The notes: generated from the letters alone by a model not told the origin. Positions 46,148 through 55,863 are shown, counted from the stretch's first letter. The stretch: 64,000 bases of DNA from Nocardia iowensis (GCF_019222765.1 NZ_CP078145.1:4278001-4342000); one strand, 5' to 3'. Numbers and translations: made by a program.

Positions 46148-47317
46148 TCACATCGCCTCCAAGATGGTGATCGCGACGGCGGCTTCCTCGACACCGAGGA
46201 ACCCGCCACCGTTTTCGGCGAGGCCGATGCGGGGCCGGGCGACCTGGCGCGCGCCCGCTTCGCCACGCAATTGGGTGACCAGTTCGTGGATTTGGCCGAG
46301 ACCGGTGGCACCGATCGGATGCCCGTTGCATTCCAGGCCGCCGGACGTATTGACGGGTAGCCGCCCGCCGAGCGCGGTGTCGCCGCGCGCGGCGGCGTCG
46401 GCGTCGGCCAGGCCGAGAAAGCGAGTTTGCAGGATCTCCCCGACGGCGGTCGCGTCGTGCACCTCCGCCAGCGAGACGTCGTCGGGGCCGAGACCCGCCT
46501 GTTCGTAGGCGATTCGGGCCACCCTGCTGCTGATGTGGTCGGCGTCGTCGCCGACCACGTGGTCGGTGGCGGAGGCCAGCGCGGTGGCCCGGACCCGGAC
46601 CACGCGTCCGCTGACGAACCGGGAACGCGGGCCGCACAACAGGATCGCGGCGGCCCCGTCGCCGATAGGCGCGCACATCGGTTTGGTGAGCGGCGCTGCG
46701 ATGACCCGTGCCGCGCAGATCTCCTCGATGGTCATCGGCGTGCGGTAGGTCGCGTACGGGTTGAGCGCCGCGTGTCCGCGGTTCTTCGCGGTGACCGCGG
46801 CTAGTTGCTTCTGGTCCAAGCCGTAGCGCTCGGCCAACGCGGCGTAGATGCCCATGAATACCGTGCCGTCGCCAGGCCGGACACCGAGGCGGGCGAGATC
46901 CGCAGCGCGCCTGGCGACGTCGATGCCGCCGTCGAACAGGTTTGTCGCGGTCGGCCGGTCGGCCACGGACAGCTGCTCGGCACCGATCGCGAGTGCGACG
47001 TCCACTTGTCCGGAGCGGATGGCGGCCACGGCGAGATGCAGCGCGGATGCCCCACTGGCGCAGGCGTTCTCGACATTGACGATCGGCACGCCCGGCAAAC
47101 GCGCGCCGCGCAACGCCACCTGTCCGCGAATGGTGTGCTGCCCCATCGTCGCGCCTTGTCCCGCGTTGGCGAAGAACACGGCCCCGATGTCACCGATCTG
47201 CGCACCGGCATCACGCAGACACGCATCGAGTGCGGCCCTGGCCAACTCGCCGACGGTGCGCTCGGGAAAGCGCCCGTAAGGCGTCCGCGCCGCGCCGATG
47301 ATGCGTACCTCGGTCAT
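46148..47317 (-). CDS. Thiolase family acetyl-CoA acyltransferase
   Basis: A 389-residue thiolase that cleaves a 3-ketoacyl-CoA with CoA. The nucleophile is the cysteine in VENACASGASALHLA (about Cys84); the second active-site block is NTSGGLECNGHPIGATGLGQ with the conserved His, and LAEVHDATAVGEI is typical of the SCP2/lipid-transfer-related thiolases. The final Cys-containing CxG motif of degradative thiolases is replaced by ENGGGFLGVEE, again as in the SCP2-like subgroup. It follows the FAH gene by 37 bp. It likely acts on a branched or cyclic acyl chain. Confidence 0.85.
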   Translation of the reverse strand: MTEVRIIGAARTPYGRFPERTVGELARAALDACLRDAGAQIGDIGAVFFANAGQGATMGQHTIRGQVALRGARLPGVPIVNVENACASGASALHLAVAAIRSGQVDVALAIGAEQLSVADRPTATNLFDGGIDVARRAADLARLGVRPGDGTVFMGIYAALAERYGLDQKQLAAVTAKNRGHAALNPYATYRTPMTIEEICAARVIAAPLTKPMCAPIGDGAAAILLCGPRSRFVSGRVVRVRATALASATDHVVGDDADHISSRVARIAYEQAGLGPDDVSLAEVHDATAVGEILQTRFLGLADADAAARGDTALGGRLPVNTSGGLECNGHPIGATGLGQIHELVTQLRGEAGARQVARPRIGLAENGGGFLGVEEAAVAITILEAM

Positions 47318-47354
47318 CCGCGGACCTCGCTCGGTGTCGTCCCAGGCCGCCCGC

Positions 47355-48314
47355 TCACAGCGACACCTGGTTGCGCAGCGTGCCGATGCCGTCGATCTCG
47401 AGTTCGACGATGTCGCCCGGCTTCAGGTGCCTGCCCGCATCGAAGCCCGTGCCGGAGGCCACGGTGCCCGAGGCGATTACTTCCCCCGCATAGACGCCGC
47501 CGATCCGGCTGAACTGGGCGATCGCCTCCGCGAAGGTGTGCGTCATCGACGCGGTGCTGCCGAGCGAGAACTGCTCGCCGTTCACCCGGGCACGCATGGC
47601 GAGCGCATAGGGGTCGGGCACTTCGTCCGCGGTGACCAGACAGGGGCCGAGCGTTGTCGAAAAGTCTTTGCTCGCACCGGCTCCCACGCCGGTTTGCATG
47701 AGTTTCAACTGGAGATCCCGGGCGCTCCAGTCATTGCAGATCGTGTATCCGAAGACGTATCCGTCGGCGTCGTCGGGTGCGATGTCGCGTCCGTCGCGCC
47801 CGACCACCGCGGCGATTTCGAGTTCGTAGTCGAGCTCGGTGGCGTCCTCGGGTGGTGCGATCGTGTCGTCCGGTCCGCTGATGGCCAGCGGATCGACGTT
47901 GTAGTACAGGACGCGTTCGGCGAAGAGCGGGTGCAGGGTGAAGCGGCCGCTGGCGATGAGCTGGTCGAAGGCGGCGTCGGGGTCGTCGGCCGCGGCGGCT
48001 TGCCGGCGGGCCATTTCGCGCAGGGCGACGGCCAGGTGCTCGGTGAACAGGGCGCAGTCACGAACCCGTGGCGGCCGAGGCAGGGGAGCGCACCAGCGGA
48101 CCGCCTTCGGATCGACCAGCGCGGTGGTCGGCCGGGCGGCGACCAACTCGGCCGCCCGGACCAGACCGGCGGGCCCGGACTCGATCAGCGCGAGCATCGA
48201 GCCGAATTCGGGGCGATCCGGGGCGGCGGCGGTCAAGTCGACGACGGTGGTGTCCTCGTCGAGCAGGGCTCCGACTCGTTGGCGACCTTGGGCAACGAAC
48301 GTGATGAGGCGCAT
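47355..48314 (-). CDS. Fumarylacetoacetate hydrolase family protein
   Basis: A 319-residue FAH-family enzyme, which cleaves C-C bonds of 1,3-dicarbonyls or acts as a decarboxylase/isomerase in ring-cleavage pathways. The metal-binding core is DDTIAPPEDATELDYELEIA (conserved E-x-E) and VFGYTICNDWSARDLQ with GPCLVTADEVPDP and GSTASMTHTFAEAIAQFS. It is the first gene of the minus-strand catabolic operon and lies 100 bp from the divergent TetR gene. Substrate unknown. Confidence 0.88.
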   Translation of the reverse strand: MRLITFVAQGRQRVGALLDEDTTVVDLTAAAPDRPEFGSMLALIESGPAGLVRAAELVAARPTTALVDPKAVRWCAPLPRPPRVRDCALFTEHLAVALREMARRQAAAADDPDAAFDQLIASGRFTLHPLFAERVLYYNVDPLAISGPDDTIAPPEDATELDYELEIAAVVGRDGRDIAPDDADGYVFGYTICNDWSARDLQLKLMQTGVGAGASKDFSTTLGPCLVTADEVPDPYALAMRARVNGEQFSLGSTASMTHTFAEAIAQFSRIGGVYAGEVIASGTVASGTGFDAGRHLKPGDIVELEIDGIGTLRNQVSL

Positions 48315-48341
48315 GTGACTCTCCGTTTATTGGTTGGACTG

Positions 48342-48355
48342 CAATCATAAGATTG
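48342..48355. promoter_or_regulatory. Possible TetR operator between FAH and tetR genes
   Basis: CAATCATAAGATTG has perfect 5-bp arms (CAATC/GATTG) and lies in the middle of the 100-bp divergent spacer. Two copies of TCAGCATAGG (48361-48370, 48380-48389) follow. Either could be the regulator's site; the palindrome is the better candidate. Confidence 0.38.
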
Positions 48356-48414
48356 GACGCTCAGCATAGGCAAGGATGATCAGCATAGGATTTCGGCATG
48401 AGAGAATGCGCGGC

Positions 48415-49023
48415 ATGGCCGGTCGTCGTGAGGAGTCATCCGCAGAGAGCCGTCGTCGCCTGCTCGAGGCGGCGACCGAGTTGGTCGCCGAGGTCGGGCC
48501 GCGCGGCACCTCGGTGCAGGCGGTGGCGGAGCGGGCAGGCATCAGCCGCGGCTCGATCGCCTGGCATTTCGGGTCCAAGGACGGGCTGATCGTCGAGGTG
48601 GTCACGCACGCCTTCGCGACGGCGGAGCAGGAGTACCGCAAGCGCATTGCCGAGGCGGGGACGGTGACGCTCGGTGTCCTGATCGACGCGCACCTGGCCG
48701 TCGTCGACGCGCCGTGCGGGCGCACCTTCGCGACCGTGCTGCCCGAGGTCATGTTGGCGCCGGGGCCGATTCGCGACGCGTATGTCGCGGGCTACCAGAA
48801 CAGCAGGCGGTTCTGGGTCGACGCGGTGCGGGAGGTCACCGCGGATGCACCCGGTATGCCCGATCCAGCAACGCTCGCGGATGTGTTGTTCGGCAGCGCG
48901 ATCGGTGTCAATGTGATGCACCGGCTCGATGCGGGCGTGGATCCGGGCACCGGGCTCGGCTCACTGCAGCAGGTCTTCCAGCTCGCGCTGGACAAGTCCA
49001 CGAAGGATGCGACCGCGTCGTAA
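48415..49023 (+). CDS. TetR-family regulator of the FAH/thiolase operon
   Basis: A 202-residue TetR repressor. The HTH at about 12-58 reads RRRLLEAATELVAEVGPRGT and VAERAGISRGSIAWHFGSKDG. The effector domain is ordinary for the family. The frame is open to ATG 48376, but ATG at 48415 gives a normal N-terminus. By its divergent position it most likely represses the minus-strand catabolic operon starting at 48314. It is convergent with the DM13 gene, 11 bp apart. Confidence 0.85.
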   Translation: MAGRREESSAESRRRLLEAATELVAEVGPRGTSVQAVAERAGISRGSIAWHFGSKDGLIVEVVTHAFATAEQEYRKRIAEAGTVTLGVLIDAHLAVVDAPCGRTFATVLPEVMLAPGPIRDAYVAGYQNSRRFWVDAVREVTADAPGMPDPATLADVLFGSAIGVNVMHRLDAGVDPGTGLGSLQQVFQLALDKSTKDATAS

Positions 49024-49034
49024 TGGGTTGCGTG

Positions 49035-49571
49035 TCAGGTTTGCTGGAGCTGCGCGGCGCCGAAGGACACGCGGAATCGCTCGCACCAGATCGAGACGCT
49101 GGTCAGTGCGGCCAGGTCGGTGTCGGCGGCGATGGGGTAGTTCTGGCTGCCCTTGTTGCCTTTGAGGCTGCCGAGGTCGGTGTGCTTGCCGTCGTCGAAG
49201 ACGAACCAGCCATCCTTGCCTTCGATCACCGCGGCGTCGGTGAGCCAGACGTGCAGGTCGGGGCCGTCCGAGGTATCCAGGTCCTCCAGTCGGAGCACCC
49301 GGCTGCCGTCGGGCAGTTCGAGGATCAGCGCGGTGCCCGAGGTCGCGTGCTCATGCGAGATGAGGCTGCCGCGGGCGATGGTGCGCGGCTGCGGTGCGGG
49401 GCTACCGGGTGCCGCCGGGGCGGAGACCGACGGCGCGGCCTCGTTGACCGTGGTGTTCGTGAACAGCCGCCACGGCTGGAACAGCGCCAACCCCACCCCC
49501 AGCCCGATTACCAGTAGGACGGCCAGCGTCCAGGTGAAGGGGTGACGCGCGATTTTGCGTGCGGACACCAT
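49035..49571 (-). CDS. DM13-domain membrane-anchored protein
   Basis: A 178-residue protein with an N-terminal membrane anchor (PFTWTLAVLLVIGLGVGLAL, about 11-30), a Pro/Ala-rich linker, and a DM13 domain from about 65. Domain blocks: ISHEHATSGTALILELPDGS, RVLRLEDLDTSDGPDLHVWL, and the conserved late Cys in VSIWCERFRVSFGAA. DM13 domains are thought to take part in redox or electron transfer through that cysteine. It faces outward. A partner enzyme is not evident in the neighbourhood. Confidence 0.82.
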   Translation of the reverse strand: MVSARKIARHPFTWTLAVLLVIGLGVGLALFQPWRLFTNTTVNEAAPSVSAPAAPGSPAPQPRTIARGSLISHEHATSGTALILELPDGSRVLRLEDLDTSDGPDLHVWLTDAAVIEGKDGWFVFDDGKHTDLGSLKGNKGSQNYPIAADTDLAALTSVSIWCERFRVSFGAAQLQQT

Positions 49572-49633
49572 GGCTTCTCCTCCCGGACCATCGCGCGACG
49601 ACCGTTACGTCCATTATGCGCAGCCCCAGAACA

Positions 49634-49669
49634 GCCAGGACCCTGAAAGGGATCTGCCGAGGTCCTGGC
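49634..49669 (-). terminator. Hairpin terminator after acyl-CoA dehydrogenase gene
   Basis: GCCAGGACC and GGTCCTGGC, perfect 9-bp arms with an 18-base loop, 8 bp beyond the stop at 49677 and ending the minus-strand operon 53438-49677. Confidence 0.62.
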
Positions 49670-49676
49670 GTGCGTC

Positions 49677-50966
49677 CTACAGGTTGCCGACGATGTGTTC
49701 GAGGCGTTCGGCCACCAGCTCGCGCGCCTTTTCGCGCAGGGCGGGACGGTAGCCGCTGGGGTACACCGGATCTCCCGGCGTGTAGTCCTTCAGGACCTCT
49801 TTGGCGAGGGTGATCTTGTGGACCTCGGTGGGGCCGTCGGCGATCGCCATCACCTCGGCGTAGTTCATCATGTCCACGAAGGGCAGATCGGTGCTGACGC
49901 CGATCGCGCCGTGCAGATGCAGTGCGCGCTGGGCGATGTCGTGCATCACCTTCGGCATGGCCACCTTGATGGCGGCGATGTCCTTGCGCACCTTCAGGTA
50001 GTCCTGTTCCTTGTCGATGCGCCACGCGGTGCGCAGCACCAGCAGGCGGAACTGCTCCATCTCGATCCAGCTGTCCGCGATGCGTTCCTGGGTCATCTGC
50101 AGGCCGGCCAGCGGGCCCTTGCGCATCGGCCGGGAGACGGCACGCTCGGCCATCATGTCGAAGGCCTTGCGCACCAACGCGACCGTGCGCATGGCGTGGT
50201 GCACGCGGCCGCCGCCGAGGCGGGTCTGCGCCACGATGAAGCCCTGGCCCTCGGCGCCGAGCAGGTGGTCGGCGGGGACGCGGACATCGGTGAACCGCAG
50301 GTGGCCTTCGTGTTCGCTGAACCCGTGCACGTGGAAGTTCTTGACGATCTCGAGGCCGGGGGTCTCGGCGGGCACGATGAACATCGACATGCCCTGGTAC
50401 GGGCTGACATCCGGGTCGGTGACCACCATGACGATGTGGAAGCTGGCGAACTGCGCGTTGGAGTTGAACCACTTCTCGCCATTGATCACCCAGTGGTCGC
50501 CGTCGCGTACCGCGCGCGCCTTGAACAGCGTCGGGTCCGAACCGCCGGTGGGCTCGGTCATCACATAACAGGAGCCGATCTCACCGGCCAGCAGCGGCTC
50601 CAGATACTTCGCCTTCTGCTCGGCGGTGCCGTAGTGCGCCAGGATCTCGGCGTTGCCGGAATCCGGTGCCTGGCAGCCGAATACCGACGGCGCCCAGACC
50701 GAGGTGCCGAGCACCTCGTTGAGCAGCGCCAGCTTCATCTGCCCGTAGCCCTGGCCGCCGAGCTCGGGACCGAGGTGGCATGCCCACAGCCCCTGTTCTT
50801 TGACCTGCTCCTTGAGCGGGCGCATGAGCGCCATCGCCTCTTTGTTGGTGCGGTCGTACGGGTTCGGGTACAGCAGGTCCAGCGGCTCCACCTCGGTGCG
50901 GACGAATTCCGCCGCCCAGTCCAGCTTCTTCTGGTAGTCCGGGTCGGTCTCGAAATCCCAAGCCAT
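49677..50966 (-). CDS. Acyl-CoA dehydrogenase
   Basis: A 429-residue flavoprotein that introduces the 2,3 double bond in acyl-CoA, passing electrons to ETF. Blocks: CYVMTEPTGGSDPTLFKARA and NGEKWFNSNAQFASFHIVMV for FAD/substrate, RFTDVRVPADHLLGAEGQGF, and the C-terminal LHLHGAIGVSTDLPFVDMM. YAEVMAIADGPTEVHKITLA near the end is the FAD-contact segment of the ACAD10/11-like branch. ATG at 50966 follows GAAAGG by 6 bases. It lies 2 bp after the TetR stop and is the last gene of the operon. The chain is probably a mid-length or branched acyl group. Confidence 0.9.
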   Translation of the reverse strand: MAWDFETDPDYQKKLDWAAEFVRTEVEPLDLLYPNPYDRTNKEAMALMRPLKEQVKEQGLWACHLGPELGGQGYGQMKLALLNEVLGTSVWAPSVFGCQAPDSGNAEILAHYGTAEQKAKYLEPLLAGEIGSCYVMTEPTGGSDPTLFKARAVRDGDHWVINGEKWFNSNAQFASFHIVMVVTDPDVSPYQGMSMFIVPAETPGLEIVKNFHVHGFSEHEGHLRFTDVRVPADHLLGAEGQGFIVAQTRLGGGRVHHAMRTVALVRKAFDMMAERAVSRPMRKGPLAGLQMTQERIADSWIEMEQFRLLVLRTAWRIDKEQDYLKVRKDIAAIKVAMPKVMHDIAQRALHLHGAIGVSTDLPFVDMMNYAEVMAIADGPTEVHKITLAKEVLKDYTPGDPVYPSGYRPALREKARELVAERLEHIVGNL

Positions 50967-50968
50967 GA

Positions 50969-51655
50969 TCAGCCTTTCGTGTGGTTGTCGGTGGTGGTCA
51001 CCACGCCGTCGAGGAACGTGGTCGCGAGTATGTCGGCGATCTCGGCGGGGGAGCGCCCGCCGTGCGGTCGGTACCAGAAGGTCACCATGTTCAGCATGCC
51101 GAGCACGCTGTTGGTGACCACGTGGTCGTCGGTGCGCAGCAGCCCGGCGGCGTGGCCCGCGTCGATCACCCGCTGCCAACAGTGCTGCACCCGATCGCGC
51201 AGCTCCTGCAACTCCGCGCCGCGTTCACCGCTCAGCGCGGTGACATCGCGCAGCTGGATCGCGACCTCGCGGCGGTGGTCGATGATCAGGCCGACGTGGC
51301 TGTGGATCAGCTTGCGCAGCTTGGTGATCGGGTCGTCGGTGCTTGCCGCGATGCGTTCGGCATCGATCAGCATCAACTGAATGTAATCGTGCAGGATCTG
51401 CCACAGCAGTTCCTCTTTGGAGCGGATGTGGTAGTACAGCGCGCCACGCTGCACGTCGGCGCGGTCACCGATCTCGGCCACACCGGTGCCGTGGAATCCC
51501 TTCTCCGCGAACAGTTCCACCGCGGCACGCACGATCCGCTCCCGCGTATCGCCTGCCGTGGATTCGGCGGCGGGTGGGCGGCCGCGCCTGCGCGCGGGCG
51601 CGATGTCGGGCTTGACCCGCACCCCATCGCCCATCGCACCGCCGCGCGCTGTCAT
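50969..51655 (-). CDS. TetR-family regulator inside the dehydrogenase operon
   Basis: A 228-residue TetR repressor. A basic N-terminal tail (ARRRGRPPAAE) precedes the HTH at about 37-85, with RIVRAAVELFAEKGFHGTGV and RADVQRGALYYHIRSKEELL. ATG at 51655 overlaps the stop of the alcohol dehydrogenase gene as ATGA. Being third in its own operon suggests autoregulation, probably via the GATC-centred palindrome upstream of the SDR gene (53462-53477). Confidence 0.87.
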   Translation of the reverse strand: MTARGGAMGDGVRVKPDIAPARRRGRPPAAESTAGDTRERIVRAAVELFAEKGFHGTGVAEIGDRADVQRGALYYHIRSKEELLWQILHDYIQLMLIDAERIAASTDDPITKLRKLIHSHVGLIIDHRREVAIQLRDVTALSGERGAELQELRDRVQHCWQRVIDAGHAAGLLRTDDHVVTNSVLGMLNMVTFWYRPHGGRSPAEIADILATTFLDGVVTTTDNHTKG

Positions 51656-52701
51656 CGGGCCGGGTCCAGCACAACCTTGCTCACGCCGTCCGCGCGTTCG
51701 GCGAAGAGCCGGTAGGCGTTGGCGCCGTCGGACATCGGGAGCGGATGGGTGACAACGGCTTCCGGGCGGAGCCGACCGGCCGCGGTCAGCTTCAGCAAGG
51801 TAGGCAGCTCGTATTGGATCGAGCACAGCCCGATATGGAATTCGAGCTCCTTGACCTGTGCCAGCGGCATGTGGAACGGATACGCCCGGTTCTGGCTGAC
51901 ACCGATGACACTGACCCGGCCGCGGTGCCCGACCGCGCTGATGGCCAACTTGATGGTGGCGTCGGCGCCGACCGCCTCGATCGCGACATCGGCGCCGCCG
52001 CCGAGCATTTCGCGGATCGCGAGTTTCGGGTCGTCCGCTTCGACCGGCTCGGCGCCGAGTTCGGCGGCCTGCTTGCGCCGTTCGGGGATCAGGTCGACGC
52101 CGAGCACGCGCGCCGCCCCCATCGCGAACGCCGACTGGATCGCCATCAGCCCGACCGGTCCGAGTCCGATCACCACCACGGTCTCACCGGGGGCGATGCG
52201 CGCGCGGCGGGCGCCGTACCAGGCGGTCGGCGCGTTGTCGGTGAGCACGACCGCGGCTTCGTCGCTGACGCCATCGGGCAGCCGCACCAGGTTTCCCTTG
52301 GCGTGCGGTACGGCCAGCAGTTGCGCCTGGCCGCCGGGCAGCGAGCCGCCGAGCCCGTAGCAGGCGTCGATGGCCAGCGGCGTGCGCTCGCAGGCCGCGA
52401 CAATGCCAACCCGGCACTTGGCGCAGCGGTCGCAACCCGCCGACGCGGCGACCAGCACTCGGTCGCCGACTGCGAGGCCACGCACCTCGGAACCGAGCTC
52501 GACGATCGTACCGACGGCCTCGTGCCCAACGCTGTAGCCGACGTTGTCGGTGAAGCCGTGCCCACTGTAGATGTGCAGGTCGCTGCCGCAGATGCCGGTC
52601 GCGGTGACCTGGATGATGGCGCTGTCCGGCGCGGTCAGCGTCGGATCGGGCAGCTCGGAGTACGAGATCTGTCGCGGGCCTTGGTAAGTCAGTGCTTTCA
52701 T
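51652..52701 (-). CDS. Zinc-dependent alcohol dehydrogenase (MDR family)
   Basis: A 349-residue medium-chain dehydrogenase. Catalytic zinc ligands are in GICGSDLHIYSGH and GHEAVG; the structural zinc lobe is present with four cysteines, GCDRCAKCRVGIVAACE. The NAD(P) motif is VVVIGLGPVGLMAIQSA. It oxidises an alcohol or reduces a carbonyl in the pathway. ATG at 52701 overlaps the SDR stop (ATGA); TTG at 52707 is possible but less likely. Confidence 0.9.
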   Translation of the reverse strand: MKALTYQGPRQISYSELPDPTLTAPDSAIIQVTATGICGSDLHIYSGHGFTDNVGYSVGHEAVGTIVELGSEVRGLAVGDRVLVAASAGCDRCAKCRVGIVAACERTPLAIDACYGLGGSLPGGQAQLLAVPHAKGNLVRLPDGVSDEAAVVLTDNAPTAWYGARRARIAPGETVVVIGLGPVGLMAIQSAFAMGAARVLGVDLIPERRKQAAELGAEPVEADDPKLAIREMLGGGADVAIEAVGADATIKLAISAVGHRGRVSVIGVSQNRAYPFHMPLAQVKELEFHIGLCSIQYELPTLLKLTAAGRLRPEAVVTHPLPMSDGANAYRLFAERADGVSKVVLDPAR

Positions 52702-53438
52702 CGCCAACCGCCGTCCAGTGCGAGGGTGGCGCCGGTACAGAAGGCAGCGGCGTCCGTAGCGAAGAATATTGCGGCGCCGACGATCTCGTTCGGTTCACCG
52801 ACCCGGCCCTGGGCGTTGTGCGTGCTGATCTGTGCGCGCATCTCGTCGGTCCAGGCCTTGGCGATGTCGGTGGCGAATGCTCCGCACTGAATTGTGTTGA
52901 CCCGTACCGTGGGACCGAAGCTCTGCGCGAGACCCGCGGTGAGCGAGTTCAATCCAGCCTTGGCAGCGGCGTACGGCACCGCGAACGGCGCGGGCCGGAC
53001 CGCCTCGATCGAGGAGATGTTGATGATCGAGCCGCCACCGTCGGCCGCCATGCGGGTGCCGATGAGCGAGGAAAGCCGGAACGGTCCTTTGAGATTCACG
53101 CCGATCACCTTGTCGAACAGCTCTTCCGATACTTGATCCAGGCTCGGGTAGAGCGGTGAGAGGCCCGCGTTGTTCACCAGCACATCGACCCGGCCGAATT
53201 CGGCGTACACGGTCTCCACGAGTGCGTCGCACTGTGCCCAGTCGCTGACGTTGCAGGCCACCGGCAGGGCGCGGCGGCCGTGCGTGGTCTCGACCTCCTC
53301 GGCGAGCGCCACGCAGCTGTCGAGTTTGCGGCTGGCGATGACGACGTTCGCGCCGGCCGCGGCGAATGCGAGCACCATTTCCTTGCCGAGTCCCCGGCTG
53401 CCGCCGGTGACCACGACGACCTTGTCCGTGAGCGACAC
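52698..53438 (-). CDS. Short-chain dehydrogenase/reductase
   Basis: A 246-residue classical SDR. TGGSRGLG near residue 12 is the cofactor motif, VNNAG is at about 86, the catalytic Ser is in INISSIE, and Tyr-x3-Lys is in PYAAAKAG. VSDW after the second strand and VIASRK suggest NADP(H) preference. GTG at 53438 has GGGAGAG 4-5 bases upstream, whereas ATG 53450 has none. First gene of the operon SDR/ADH/TetR/ACAD. Acts on a hydroxyacyl or alcohol substrate, unknown. Confidence 0.87.
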   Translation of the reverse strand: MSLTDKVVVVTGGSRGLGKEMVLAFAAAGANVVIASRKLDSCVALAEEVETTHGRRALPVACNVSDWAQCDALVETVYAEFGRVDVLVNNAGLSPLYPSLDQVSEELFDKVIGVNLKGPFRLSSLIGTRMAADGGGSIINISSIEAVRPAPFAVPYAAAKAGLNSLTAGLAQSFGPTVRVNTIQCGAFATDIAKAWTDEMRAQISTHNAQGRVGEPNEIVGAAIFFATDAAAFCTGATLALDGGWR

Positions 53439-53461
53439 ACACTCTCCCATTGATCAGAAAA

Positions 53462-53477
53462 TGTTCCGATCAGTACA
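53462..53477. promoter_or_regulatory. GATC-centred palindrome, probable TetR operator
   Basis: TGTTCCGATCAGTACA keeps TGT-n-C-n-GATC-n-G-n-ACA symmetry (12 of 16 positions), 24 bp upstream of the SDR start at 53438. This shape is common for AcrR/TetR regulators. The spacer to glcB (53478-53685) shows no further site I can defend. Confidence 0.5.
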
Positions 53478-53685
53478 TTAATTCGCCGCGGCGATACAAT
53501 CAAGGGGTTGCTCGGCCGACCGCCGACACCGCGCGACGCGCCGACTGATCGATCCCCTCACGATCGGCGCGCCGGTTTTCCATCGGCGAGACGCCGCGTT
53601 TGACCCGCTACCGGGTGGTATCACTACCCACGGGTAACATGGATGCGTCTTTTCCCACCCGGCTTTCTCAGAAGTGAGGCAGTAG

Positions 53686-55863
53686 ATGACAGAGCGGATT
53701 CAGGTCGGCGGGCTTCAGGTGGCCAGCGTTCTCCACGAGTTCATCGAGAACGAGGCGCTCCCCGGCACCGGCGTAGATTCCGCCGCGTTCTGGGCCGGAG
53801 CCGAGCAGGTCATCAACGATCTCGCACCGCGCAACCGCGCCCTGCTCGCCGAACGCGACGAGATCCAGGGCAAGGTAGATGCCTGGCACGCCGAGCACCC
53901 CGGCGCGAACTACGACAAGGCCGCCTACAAGAACTTCCTCAGCGAAATCGGCTACCTGCGCCCCGAGCCCGCCGATTTCCAGATCGCCACCCAGAACGTG
54001 GACGACGAGATCGCCACCACCGCGGGACCGCAGCTCGTGGTGCCGGTGATGAACGCCCGCTTCGCGATCAACGCCGCGAACGCGCGCTGGGGCTCGCTCT
54101 ACGACGCGCTCTACGGCACCGACGCCATCTCCGAGGCGAACGGCGCGGAAAAGGGCAAGAGCTACAACAAGGTTCGTGGCGACAAGGTCATCGAGTGGGC
54201 GCGCAACTTCCTCGATGACGCCGCCACGCTGATCACCGGCTCGCACATCGGCTCGACTTCCTACAAGATCGTCGACGGTGAGCTCGAGGTGGGCCTGGAG
54301 GACGGCACCGAGATCGGCCTCGCCGATCCCTCGCAGCTCGTCGGCTACCTCGGTGATCCGGCGGCGCCGACCTCGGTGCTGCTGAAGCACAACGGTCTGC
54401 ACATAGAGATCCAGATCGATCCCGACTCGCCGGTCGGCAGCACCGACACCGCGGGCGTCAAGGATGTGGTGCTCGAGTCCGCGGTCACCACCATCATGGA
54501 CTTCGAGGACTCGGTCGCCGCCGTGGACGCGGAGGACAAGGTGCTCTGCTACCACAACTGGCTCGGCCTGATGAAGGGCGATCTGAGCGAGCAGGTCAGC
54601 AAGGGCGACAAGACCTTCACCCGCACCATGAACCCGGACCGCGTCTTCACCGCGGTCGACGGCAGTGAGCTTGTGCTGCACGGTCGTTCGCTGATGTTCG
54701 TGCGCAACGTTGGCCACCTGATGACCAGCGACGCGATCATCGACTCCGACGGCAACGAGGTGCCAGAGGGCATCCTGGACGGCCTGGTCACCTCGCTCAT
54801 CGCCACCCACTCGCTGCGCGGCGACACCAAGCTCAAGAACAGCCGCACCGGCTCGGTGTACATCGTGAAGCCGAAGATGCACGGTCCGGACGAGGTCGCG
54901 TTCACCACCGAGCTGTTCGATCGCATCGAGGACGTGCTCGGCCTGCCGCGCAACACCCTCAAGGTCGGCATCATGGACGAGGAGCGCCGCACCACGGTGA
55001 ACCTGAAGGCCTGCATCCAGGCCGCCGCCGACCGCGTCGTGTTCATCAACACCGGCTTCCTCGACCGCACCGGCGACGAGATCCACACCTCCATGGAGGC
55101 CGGGCCGATGGTCCGCAAGGCCGAGATGAAGGCCCAGCAGTGGATCAAGTCCTACGAGGACTGGAACGTCGACACCGGTCTGGCCACCGGCCTGCCCGGC
55201 AAGGCGCAGATCGGCAAGGGCATGTGGGCCATGCCCGACCTGATGGCCGACATGCTCGTGCAGAAGATCGGTCACCCGAAGGCGGGCGCCAACACCGCGT
55301 GGGTGCCGTCGCCGACCGCCGCCACCCTGCACGTGACCCACTACCACCAGGTCAATGTGCTGGAACGGCAGCAGGAGATCGTCAAGGGTGGCCCGCGCGC
55401 CACCGTCGACCAGATCCTGGAGATCCCGCTCGCCGCGGCCCCGAACTGGTCGGCCGAGGAGAAGCAGCAGGAGCTGGACAACAATTCGCAGTCGATTCTC
55501 GGCTACGTGGTGCGCTGGATCGACCAGGGTGTCGGCTGCTCCAAGGTGCCCGACATCGAGGATGTCGCGCTCATGGAAGACCGCGCTACCCTTCGCATTT
55601 CGAGTCAGTTGATGGCGAACTGGCTGCGCCACGGCATCGTCACCGCCGACGAGGTGGTGGCCAGCCTGGAGCGGATGGCGCCGGTGGTGGACCGGCAGAA
55701 CGCGGGCGACCCGAACTACCGGCCGCTGGCGCCGGACTTCGCGGGCAGCATCGCGTTCCAGGCGGCCAAGGAGCTGATCTTGGAGGGCACCAAGCAGCCC
55801 AACGGGTACACCGAGCCGATTTTGCATCGTCGTCGGCGGGAGGCCAAGGAGGCCTGCAAGTAG
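53686..55863 (+). CDS. glcB: Malate synthase G
   Basis: A 725-residue malate synthase G, which condenses glyoxylate with acetyl-CoA in the glyoxylate shunt. Full length for the family. Diagnostic blocks: [40 protein letters not shown] (acidic Mg site), [20 protein letters not shown] (Mg-binding Glu in the EERRT loop), [20 protein letters not shown], and [19 protein letters not shown]. The glycine cleavage genes nearby and glcB both feed two-carbon metabolism. The gene is single and followed by a good terminator. Confidence 0.97.
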   Translation: MTERIQVGGLQVASVLHEFIENEALPGTGVDSAAFWAGAEQVINDLAPRNRALLAERDEIQGKVDAWHAEHPGANYDKAAYKNFLSEIGYLRPEPADFQIATQNVDDEIATTAGPQLVVPVMNARFAINAANARWGSLYDALYGTDAISEANGAEKGKSYNKVRGDKVIEWARNFLDDAATLITGSHIGSTSYKIVDGELEVGLEDGTEIGLADPSQLVGYLGDPAAPTSVLLKHNGLHIEIQIDPDSPVGSTDTAGVKDVVLESAVTTIMDFEDSVAAVDAEDKVLCYHNWLGLMKGDLSEQVSKGDKTFTRTMNPDRVFTAVDGSELVLHGRSLMFVRNVGHLMTSDAIIDSDGNEVPEGILDGLVTSLIATHSLRGDTKLKNSRTGSVYIVKPKMHGPDEVAFTTELFDRIEDVLGLPRNTLKVGIMDEERRTTVNLKACIQAAADRVVFINTGFLDRTGDEIHTSMEAGPMVRKAEMKAQQWIKSYEDWNVDTGLATGLPGKAQIGKGMWAMPDLMADMLVQKIGHPKAGANTAWVPSPTAATLHVTHYHQVNVLERQQEIVKGGPRATVDQILEIPLAAAPNWSAEEKQQELDNNSQSILGYVVRWIDQGVGCSKVPDIEDVALMEDRATLRISSQLMANWLRHGIVTADEVVASLERMAPVVDRQNAGDPNYRPLAPDFAGSIAFQAAKELILEGTKQPNGYTEPILHRRRREAKEACK

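Noticed and set aside
53668..55827. 719-residue open frame opposite glcB
   Set aside because: Same reason: antisense artefact of third-position GC bias; malate synthase G is complete on the plus strand.
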